DNA of 21,862 nucleotides. It comes from Deltaproteobacteria bacterium. Its GTDB lineage: Bacteria > Desulfobacterota > Desulfarculia > Adiutricales > JAGVGV01. The notes under the pieces were generated by a model that did not search any database, had not been told where the DNA came from, and saw only the letters and a list, made by a program, of their open reading frames with translations. A program made the position numbers and the translations under genes. Of the stretch, positions 15,909 to 21,862 are shown one piece after another (position 1 is the stretch's first letter; the number at the start of each line of letters is the position of its first letter). The DNA lies in assembly GCA_015233515.1 (NCBI GenBank), contig JADFXS010000025.1:1-21862 (forward strand), written 5' to 3'.

Positions 15909-17570
15909 TCAGTTTCCGGAAGCCTTTTGTTCGCTCAATTTAACTTTGCGGCAGTCGCCGCCGGCCGGGTCCTGACAAGGCAGGATATACGGCGTAATGA
16001 AAATAAGGATTTCTTCCATATTTTTGGAATTCGAGGTATTTCTGAAGAGCCACCCCAGATAAGGGATATCCTTGAGTCCGGGTATTCCGTTTTCGCTATC
16101 CTGGGTGGTTTCCTTGTTCAAGCCGCCGATGACCGTGGTTTCTCCATCGGACAGGATGACGTTGGTTTCGGCATTCTTGGTAATGATGGTCGGGTTACCT
16201 TGTACGGTATTGGTAAAATCCAACTCGTCCTTTTGAGTGTTGATTTTCATTTTCAGAATTTTGCCGTCAATCACATGGGGAGTGACTTCCAACTTTAAGG
16301 TGGCTTTCTGCCAATAAATGGATATATTTCCGTTTTTATCCACAGTCTGGAAGGGGACGTTTTTGCCGCTTTCGATGAACGCCTTGGAATTATCCAGAGT
16401 GGTCACAGAAGGATTGGACAAGATATTCAACTTGCCATCGGTCGCCAGGGCGGAAAGCTGGGCGGAGAGGAGGCTATCTCCTCCCAGGCCGACCATGTAA
16501 CCCAGGGTCAAACCGACCAAACCCCAGGAGGAGGCGGTAGACTGGGCAAAACTGGCCGGGAAATTAGCCATATTGCCGGTATAACCGCCTGTGGGGGCCC
16601 CGACGCCCATGCCGATGACCCCGTTCTGGGCGGCGCTTGGAACTCCGGAAACAGGATAGGTGGTAGTTGATGATATCGTCTGACCCGCAATACCGGTTGA
16701 AGAATTGGCGCCCGGGTATATCCACTGGTTATTGGCATGATAAAGTCCACCCCATTGAACTCCCAACTGCCGGGCGGTATCCTTGGTAGCCTCTACGATA
16801 TGAGATTCTATCAGTATCTGGGAAGTGGGTCGGTCCAGGGCTTCTATGACCGGTATCAGTCTTTGAAGGTCTTCAAGACTGGCCTGAATGATCAGGGAAT
16901 TGCTGTACTCATCCATCAAGACCGAACCGGTTTTTTGATCGATGTTCTGGGCTTTGCCGCCATCAGTGGACCGGGTTTCACTCTTGGTCAAGACATTTTG
17001 GATGTTTTCCCTGATCTGTTTCAGGTCGGCAAACTCGATGGGTACGACCAAGGTTTTGACTATTTCCTTGTTTTCCTTGGCTTTCTCCTCGGCGGTGATG
17101 ACCCGCAGTATATCGCCTTCCCAAGCGTAGGCCAAGGCATTGGTGCGAAGGATGCCTAAAAACACCTGGTCCCAGGGCGTGTTTTTGACATCGATGGTTA
17201 CCGTGCCCTTGATGGCCTCGTTGATGACGATATTTTGATCCGCGGCTTTGGCTATGGCTCGGAGAGCGGTGGAGACTTCCAGTTCACGCAATCTGACCGT
17301 CACCCTTTTGGTGGGCAGCGGTTTTTCCGCCTTGCCCTTCAGATTGTCCTTGTCCAGACCGCTGATCCGTTTTTCGGATACTCCCGGGGTCGTTTTCTTT
17401 TTGGACGGGCTATATCCTTTGTTTTTTTCCGCGGCCTCGCGCCATTGGTCAAAGAAGGGATTGTCGGACTTATTGGTCTTGGTCCCGGAACAGCCGATTG
17501 ACCAAAAGACTATAACTATAATCAGCAACCATACTGAAGCTACTTTATGCCTGAAACCGATGGTCGTCAT
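15909..17570 (-). CDS. mshL: Outer-membrane secretin of the pilus system (MshL/PilQ family)
   Basis: The 553-residue protein begins with a signal peptide ending SIGC (Cys27), a non-ideal lipobox. A low-complexity linker leads to an STN/secretin-short domain (about 87-160), then an N1-type domain (about 170-255, ending in ALDRPTSQILIES). The secretin pore domain (about 350-540) shows LSNPSVTTLDNSKAFIESG, the VTPHVIDG strand and the VIGGL...GIPGLKDIPYLGWLFR motif, which are diagnostic. It forms the ring through which the pilus crosses the outer membrane. A Ser/Thr/Gly-rich insert around 285-345 is probably a flexible or gate segment. It begins 10 bases after the upstream gene stops, implying coupled translation. 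Confidence 0.95.
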   Translation of the reverse strand: MTTIGFRHKVASVWLLIIVIVFWSIGCSGTKTNKSDNPFFDQWREAAEKNKGYSPSKKKTTPGVSEKRISGLDKDNLKGKAEKPLPTKRVTVRLRELEVSTALRAIAKAADQNIVINEAIKGTVTIDVKNTPWDQVFLGILRTNALAYAWEGDILRVITAEEKAKENKEIVKTLVVPIEFADLKQIRENIQNVLTKSETRSTDGGKAQNIDQKTGSVLMDEYSNSLIIQASLEDLQRLIPVIEALDRPTSQILIESHIVEATKDTARQLGVQWGGLYHANNQWIYPGANSSTGIAGQTISSTTTYPVSGVPSAAQNGVIGMGVGAPTGGYTGNMANFPASFAQSTASSWGLVGLTLGYMVGLGGDSLLSAQLSALATDGKLNILSNPSVTTLDNSKAFIESGKNVPFQTVDKNGNISIYWQKATLKLEVTPHVIDGKILKMKINTQKDELDFTNTVQGNPTIITKNAETNVILSDGETTVIGGLNKETTQDSENGIPGLKDIPYLGWLFRNTSNSKNMEEILIFITPYILPCQDPAGGDCRKVKLSEQKASGN

Positions 17571-17580
17571 GCCTGCCAGC

Positions 17581-18105
17581 CTATAACCCGGTATCTTCCA
17601 AAGGAATTACCACTTTAAGCGTTGAGCCCTCCCGGCCGATGACCACTTCGGTCTGGCTAACGGACCGGATGACATAGTCACCTTCACGTTGCAGTTTGTC
17701 TCCGACTTCATACTCCACGCCGTTGATGATGGCCAAAATCCTTGACCCGGCGATCAAATAACCCGTATAGACGAGTCCCAAGTCCTTGTCGGTTAGTTCC
17801 GGGGATTCGGTTTTTATCTTTTCGGCCTCGAAAGCCGAGGCCACGGCCCGATCCAGAAAGGGGTCGGACGGCCATTTGGTTTTGGCGCGCATGACGACGT
17901 AAGGGGCGTCAACCTGGCCGGCAATTTCCTGATTTACGGTTTGTTTGGCTGTATCCACGAACTGGGTCACCTCTTCCAGGTGTTTTTTTATCGTGTCCGG
18001 GCGAAGGTCTATCTGCTCCATGGATTTGGGGCGTAACAAAAAAAAAGCTCCCACCGCCAATGCCGCAAACATGATCCCTACGATAATCTTTTCCCTAACG
18101 GACAT
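17581..18105 (-). CDS. PilP/MshK-like periplasmic alignment protein
   Basis: The 174-residue protein has an N-terminal membrane anchor (about 7-24), a helical linker and a C-terminal beta domain (about 110-170: LVYTGYLIAG, AIINGVEYEVGDKL, YVIRSVSQTEVVIG) that fits the PilP/GspC homology region. That domain contacts the secretin N-terminal domains and links them to the inner-membrane complex. It lacks a clear lipobox, so it is anchored by a helix instead. Family assignment rests on the C-terminal pattern and gene order. It follows the PilO-like gene after 114 bases that contain a perfect palindrome. Confidence 0.75.
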   Translation of the reverse strand: MSVREKIIVGIMFAALAVGAFFLLRPKSMEQIDLRPDTIKKHLEEVTQFVDTAKQTVNQEIAGQVDAPYVVMRAKTKWPSDPFLDRAVASAFEAEKIKTESPELTDKDLGLVYTGYLIAGSRILAIINGVEYEVGDKLQREGDYVIRSVSQTEVVIGREGSTLKVVIPLEDTGL

Positions 18106-18140
18106 GCCCGGCGATCCACAGGTCTAGGGTAGCGGCTATC

Positions 18141-18166
18141 TTTGACAATAGCGGCTTATTGTCAAA
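18141..18166. repeat. Perfect 26-base palindromic hairpin inside the pilus operon
   Basis: TTTGACAATA (18141-18150) and TATTGTCAAA (18157-18166) are perfectly complementary around GCGGCT. No T-run follows on either strand, so it does not look like a terminator. It sits in the 114-base gap between the PilO-like and PilP-like genes and could be an operator or an mRNA-processing or stabilising hairpin. The words AGCGGCTATC and AGCGGCTTAT also form a near direct repeat here. Confidence 0.7.
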
Positions 18167-18219
18167 ACCATGGCCGTCTGAATCCAAGCCGGCCCTAATG
18201 GCCGTCCGGTGTGAACGCT

Positions 18220-18756
18220 CTAATCCACCAGTAACCATACACGCATTCCCAAAATATCAAAGGTTTGCAACCGTTGAACCATGATACGTTCCACATGTTC
18301 AATATAGGGCATTTCCCCGAGTTTTATCAGTAAATCAGGTAGATATGAAACATTTCCTCGGACGGTCAGCTCCAAGGGTAGTAAGCCTCGACCGGACTTG
18401 AGGGAATTGACCTGAGGTAGAACTTTTTCGAGTTCCAAATGAGCCTCATTGGCCGCTTTGGCAAAAACATCCGAAAGCCCCCCGATTTCCTCTCTGGACA
18501 TCTTTCGCTTCTTGGGGAGAGGCAAACCTTTGGGCGGCTCGAACTTGGCTCTACGAACCAGATCGGAATATAAGGGAAACAGCAGTTTTTGGATTTCAAT
18601 TTCGTTTTTTAAACGGGTCGTTTCGTTATTTTCCTCTGATACGGCGTGGAAACGAGGCCATAGACCCAGCAGGACGAACACAACAATGATCAGCCCCAGA
18701 ACCCCGAAGAGGACCGTAGTGGAACTGAGTTTTTTGCCGTCGGTTGCTTCAGCCAT
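18220..18756 (-). CDS. PilO/MshJ-like inner-membrane alignment protein
   Basis: The 178-residue protein has a short cytoplasmic N-terminus, one membrane helix (about 15-34), a coiled-coil stretch (about 38-60) and a C-terminal ferredoxin-like region (about 120-178) with ELTVRGNVSYLPDLLIKLGEMPYIEHVERIMV, typical of PilO/GspM. It would pair with the PilN part of the upstream fusion in the periplasm. It starts 9 bases after that gene's stop codon, so the two are almost certainly co-transcribed and coupled. Confidence 0.8.
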   Translation of the reverse strand: MAEATDGKKLSSTTVLFGVLGLIIVVFVLLGLWPRFHAVSEENNETTRLKNEIEIQKLLFPLYSDLVRRAKFEPPKGLPLPKKRKMSREEIGGLSDVFAKAANEAHLELEKVLPQVNSLKSGRGLLPLELTVRGNVSYLPDLLIKLGEMPYIEHVERIMVQRLQTFDILGMRVWLLVD

Positions 18757-18765
18757 CTTGAATCT

Positions 18766-20625
18766 CTACTTTATATCGATTTCCGCGCGAAAAAACATAA
18801 TCTCTCGCCCTTGAAAAACCTTCATGGATTGTTCTTTCATATTCGGTTGTCCAAAAAGCGGCGACGTTTGCAAAGATAAAATATATTGCGTCAAGGCCGG
18901 TTCGATGTTCATTCGTTCTCCGGATACGATTCCCTCAATTTTCACGATTTTTTTTGGTGAACCACCTCCCGCGGTAGGTTTCTCGCTCTCGGCCATTCCC
19001 GGGGCCGGACCGATATCCAAGGCTAAATTGAGCAGACGGATATTCTGGGGAGTCATGGCGGCGATCTCATTTACCAGCGCCAAACTGTGATATCGACGGC
19101 TGTATTCCGCCAAGACGCTTTTATTTTGCTTGATGATAGTCAAGGCCTGCGAAATGACTTCCTGGCCGATATTGGGCGTGAATTGAGATAATTCTTTCTG
19201 AACCTTGAGGGTTTCTTCTTTTTTGACCTTGAGAATACGGCCTTCCCACACATAGACTCCACTTAGAAAAACCATTATAACCAAAAAAACCATCAGACCT
19301 ATATTATGGAGCATTTTAGTGGCGGCTTCTTGGTATTTGGCCTTATAAGTATAAATGAAATTAGGCGTGTGGTCGTTACCGGATAGAGCCAGCCCGATCG
19401 CCGGAGTAAAAGTCGATCGTTCGGCGATGGTCGTGGGTTTGGGCCGGTCGGCCGGGACTAAATAAGGGGCGCCATTGCCCAACGGGTCCATGGCCTCCAC
19501 CGGCACGCCCAATTGCCGGCTGATATATTCCAGAATACTGGGGATACAACTGAGGGGACCGCTGGTCAGAATCTGACTCGCGCTGGAGCCTCTAAGTTTT
19601 TGAGTATAATGCTCCAAGGTGCGTTCCAATTGCCGCACTAAACGGTCCAAGACCGGGACCAGCATGTCAAAGATTTCTTCGGGATCGGTCAATATCGATT
19701 TCCCGGGTGGGGTTGTGTAGAACAAAACTTGAAATATTTCCCGGGCCTGCTCCATATCGATGGGTTTCTCCTGGTCAGGGACATCGATGTTCATCCCGTC
19801 GATTTCAACGACAATCCCACCGGAATTCCGGGCCAACCTTTCGTTGTATCGATCTCGGATGGCTTCGATCATGCTGTTTATCCCGGTTTTTATCCCTCGG
19901 GATAGCACCATGCTCTTCTGGTCAAAGATGTCGATGCGGGACCAATTGCGGCCGACATATAAATTGCAAACCGGGCCGTTGGATTGCTTCAGCCATTCGG
20001 TTCGAAACAGGTTTTGGACGGCGAAGGGAACGGCCGTGATCCCGGATAAGGCATACCCGGCTTGTCGAAACAGAGTGTCTAAATTCTCGACGTCCTTGAT
20101 GGGCACGGTGTAGGCCAACACTTCGATTTTTTTGATGCCTTCTTCGATGACTTCACCCAATACGTCGAAATCAAAAATAGATTCTTTTTCATTGAAGGGG
20201 TTTTCCTTTTTGAAAGACCATAAGACCGCGTTTCCGATTTGTTTACTGGGAACTTTAGGGATACGCAACAAACGTGTTTCCAGGCCCGCGCCCGGAACAC
20301 CGCTCCAGATCATGGCGGTGCGACTGCCGAAGCTGACCAGAGTCTCTTTTAAAAATTCCGAAAATTTAGGGCTATCCATGGTCACGTCCGGTGGAAACGG
20401 AGTTTCCCGGAAATCCAGGAGTTGTTTTTTTTTCCCTATTTTAGCCAGACGCAAGCGGTCATAGCCGACCTCCACGCCGACCGTAAAATTGGAACGACGT
20501 TTGCCCGTGGTCCACTTATCTAATATGCTGCGCAACTCCGCTGCTTGGCCAAGGCCGTTTTTAAAGGACCCGCGAATCAGCTTGAGCAGCTTATCGGTAG
20601 AACTTATATCGTCCTTGCGGACCAT
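18766..20625 (-). CDS. Fused PilM-PilN pilus assembly protein
   Basis: The 619-residue protein joins two parts usually encoded separately. Residues about 45-420 resemble PilM, an actin-like cytoplasmic protein: an opening FTVGVEVGYDRLRLAKI strand pair, VPGAGLETRLLRIPKVP, and later SQILTSGPLSCIPSILEYISRQLGVPVEAMDPLGN. A membrane helix at 442-462 starts the PilN-like part, followed by a coiled coil (465-515) and a small periplasmic alpha/beta region. PilM binds the PilN N-terminal tail, so fusion would make the contact permanent. MshI in MSHA systems carries a comparable PilM role. AAGGA lies about 8 bases before the ATG. It is the first gene of the operon. Confidence 0.82.
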   Translation of the reverse strand: MVRKDDISSTDKLLKLIRGSFKNGLGQAAELRSILDKWTTGKRRSNFTVGVEVGYDRLRLAKIGKKKQLLDFRETPFPPDVTMDSPKFSEFLKETLVSFGSRTAMIWSGVPGAGLETRLLRIPKVPSKQIGNAVLWSFKKENPFNEKESIFDFDVLGEVIEEGIKKIEVLAYTVPIKDVENLDTLFRQAGYALSGITAVPFAVQNLFRTEWLKQSNGPVCNLYVGRNWSRIDIFDQKSMVLSRGIKTGINSMIEAIRDRYNERLARNSGGIVVEIDGMNIDVPDQEKPIDMEQAREIFQVLFYTTPPGKSILTDPEEIFDMLVPVLDRLVRQLERTLEHYTQKLRGSSASQILTSGPLSCIPSILEYISRQLGVPVEAMDPLGNGAPYLVPADRPKPTTIAERSTFTPAIGLALSGNDHTPNFIYTYKAKYQEAATKMLHNIGLMVFLVIMVFLSGVYVWEGRILKVKKEETLKVQKELSQFTPNIGQEVISQALTIIKQNKSVLAEYSRRYHSLALVNEIAAMTPQNIRLLNLALDIGPAPGMAESEKPTAGGGSPKKIVKIEGIVSGERMNIEPALTQYILSLQTSPLFGQPNMKEQSMKVFQGREIMFFRAEIDIK

Positions 20626-20781
20626 GATCTAATCCTTAGGGCAGATTAAGATATCCAATTAATATGATCGGGGACGGTCGCTCCATGTTTGAACAAACCG
20701 ATATGGATTCGTCCATCAGCCTCGCACCATTGGAAATTTAGCTACAGATTTACTCTGTCTCCGTAAAATATTTTAAATTTT

Positions 20782-20798
20782 AGCTGAACCTTTCAGCT
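20782..20798. repeat. Hairpin at the 5' end of the pilus operon leader
   Basis: AGCTGAA and TTCAGCT pair perfectly (7 bp) around CCT. It begins only a few bases after the predicted pilus operon start of transcription, so it would cap the 5' end of the mRNA and could stabilise it. Confidence 0.45.
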
Positions 20799-20809
20799 TT
20801 GGTTATCAC

Positions 20810-20838
20810 ATTTAATCATCAATGTTATCCAAAGTCAA
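20810..20838 (-). promoter_or_regulatory. Candidate sigma-70 promoter of the pilus assembly operon
   Basis: On the minus strand TTGACT (5 of 6) and TTAAAT (4 of 6) are 17 bases apart. Transcription would begin near 20803, about 178 bases before the PilM-PilN start codon. No other gene separates it from that start. Confidence 0.45.
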
Positions 20839-20965
20839 GTATTTTAGCATAAATTAACTATAATATTAATAAGTTATACCTTATATAGTGTGATTTATAT
20901 TCATGAGCCCTATATATAGTTACGATTTATGATATTATAGACTTATCAGGGCTGGTACGATGTTT

Positions 20966-20994
20966 TTGACATACCGTGCCGGCGGGATTATAAT
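20966..20994 (+). promoter_or_regulatory. Perfect consensus sigma-70 promoter
   Basis: TTGACA (20966-20971) and TATAAT (20989-20994) are exactly 17 bases apart, an ideal match. Start of transcription would be near 21001, producing a leader of about 195 bases before the MscS-like gene. The -35 box lies inside an imperfect inverted repeat (GGTACG-ATGT / ACAT-AC-CGTGCC, about 20954-20980) that could be an operator. Confidence 0.65.
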
Positions 20995-21010
20995 TTTCAA
21001 ACATACAAAC

Positions 21011-21116
21011 GAGCGCATCCCCTGGAGCTTGCCGCGGGGTTAGGGAGCAAACCAAGTAAGACGCGTTCGTTCTACATATGACGAAGATTCCTCGTCGCTT
21101 GCCGCGGGGAGCTTCA
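21011..21116. repeat. REP-like repeat pair (REPIN-like element)
   Basis: The 13-base word GCTTGCCGCGGGG occurs at 21027-21039 and 21097-21109, 70 bases apart. The first copy lies in an imperfect hairpin with CCCC to its left (21020-21039). The second pairs with CCTCG (21090-21094) to its left. The arrangement of two C/G-rich hairpins with an AGCTTG-type core around an intervening segment resembles repeated extragenic palindromes mobilised by RAYT transposases. No such transposase is in the window. Confidence 0.5.
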
Positions 21117-21195
21117 GCTATATTCTTGGCTGGAATTTCGGTCTGAAAGCCTGATTATCATTTATTCGATGCAATGGGGAGTCAATCCAAACATC

Positions 21196-21862
21196 ATGCG
21201 GCATATTATATATTTCTTTCTGTTCGGCATGGTTTTTTCCATTTTTTCTTTAGGGTCTCCGGTCTTGGGCGCCGGCCTCCCCGAACCCGACCCGGGAACC
21301 AAGGTTCAAGTGGCTTCCGATGACTTGAAACGCTTAGTGGACCTTTTGGAAGATGAAAAGAAAAGAGAGATATTTGTCCGGGATTTGAAGAATTTGATCC
21401 GTCTGCAAGAAGGTTCGACCTCAGCCGTTAAAAAAACGGATTCCGTTGCGACGAGCGCTCCGGAGGCGGCCAAGGTCATCAAACCGATATCCGAAGGCAT
21501 AGATGCCTTTACCGAGTCTATTATCGACGAAGTCAGCCGGTTGGCCTGGCAAATCGGGCGAGCACCTTTCGTTATCAATCGCTTGACTTCATTTTTAGCC
21601 GACCAAAACAACTGGTTTGATCTGGCCATGCTTTTGGTGGATTTGCTCGGCGGCATATTGGCGGCCTTCTGTATGGCCATATTGCTCCGACGTTACCGGC
21701 CCCGACCTCCGGAACATTATTTAAATCCACTCAGACGGTTATGGTTCGGTGGATGCAAAATTTTGATTGCGTTGGCGCCTTTCCTGATCCTGTTTTTAGC
21801 GGTTTGGGGGCTGTTCAATGTGCTCCCGGTTTTTTCTCCGGCCAAGAATTTTTTTCAAGAAT
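21196..21862 (+). CDS. MscS-like mechanosensitive channel, N-terminal part (truncated by window end)
   Basis: An open frame of 222 codons runs off the right edge without a stop. It begins with a signal peptide (about 1-25, ending VLGA) and a periplasmic helical region rich in Lys and Glu (KRLVDLLEDEKKREIFVRDL). Further helices, a first membrane segment near 150-172 and another near 192-215 follow. This layout matches the extended N-terminus of large MscS-family channels, which open under membrane tension. The conserved pore helix and beta domain would lie beyond the window, so the family call is by N-terminal pattern only. I chose the ATG at 21196 because a GGGGAG is upstream at 14 bases. An in-frame ATG at 21169 has no ribosome site. 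Confidence 0.65.
   Translation, partial: MRHIIYFFLFGMVFSIFSLGSPVLGAGLPEPDPGTKVQVASDDLKRLVDLLEDEKKREIFVRDLKNLIRLQEGSTSAVKKTDSVATSAPEAAKVIKPISEGIDAFTESIIDEVSRLAWQIGRAPFVINRLTSFLADQNNWFDLAMLLVDLLGGILAAFCMAILLRRYRPRPPEHYLNPLRRLWFGGCKILIALAPFLILFLAVWGLFNVLPVFSPAKNFFQE

Noticed and set aside
21306..21680. A 124-codon minus-strand ORF at the right end
   Set aside because: It is antisense to the MscS-like frame, which has a signal peptide and membrane segments and is the better reading.

Overview
The window looks like a chromosomal segment of a Gram-negative bacterium, most likely a deltaproteobacterial (Desulfobacterota-type) lineage. This placement is inferred from the MSHA/PilMNOPQ-like gene set, an outer-membrane secretin and the general protein style; there is no rRNA or other marker gene to confirm it. 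Most genes have mid-range GC. One gene (6600-8750) is clearly AT-rich and stands apart.

Left part (1-6600). A large membrane protein with a degenerate PHP-like N-terminal motif lies on the minus strand and diverges from a histidine-phosphatase gene. A gene-free stretch of about 970 bases follows. It ends in the control region of a glutamate dehydrogenase gene (gdhA): two candidate sigma-70 promoters, then two identical-format inverted repeats (TGAC-N6-GTCA) 30 bases apart in the leader. A strong bidirectional terminator closes gdhA.

Centre and right (6600-20625), all on the minus strand, so transcribed from right to left. This is an MSHA-like type IV pilus assembly locus. In transcription order it holds a PilM-PilN fusion, PilO-like, PilP/MshK-like, an MshL/PilQ-type secretin, an MshM/ExeA-type AAA ATPase with a LysM-like tail, an MshE/PilB-type assembly ATPase, an MshG/PilC-type platform protein, a small type IV pilin, a VKOR-thioredoxin disulfide enzyme and a TPR-tailed polytopic membrane protein of glycosyltransferase-C style. 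The first products form the inner-membrane alignment complex and outer-membrane pore. MshE powers MshG to polymerise the pilin. The last two genes could mature the pilin (disulfide bonds, glycosylation), which is inference from position. The assembly ATPase is interrupted by an in-frame TAA exactly inside its CxxC zinc motif, with the rest of the reading frame intact on both sides.

Right end (20626-21862). An AT-rich divergent control region holds a candidate promoter for the pilus operon and, on the plus strand, a perfect consensus sigma-70 promoter (TTGACA-17-TATAAT). The latter is followed by a REP-like repeat pair and then the 5' part of an MscS-like mechanosensitive channel gene that runs off the window.

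Best candidates for follow-up: the recoded or broken MshE ATPase, the operator pair before gdhA, the pilin-VKOR-GT cassette, the perfect 26-base palindrome inside the pilus operon, and the perfect promoter with its repeat-bearing leader. I saw no CRISPR array, tRNA, rRNA or intact transposase.
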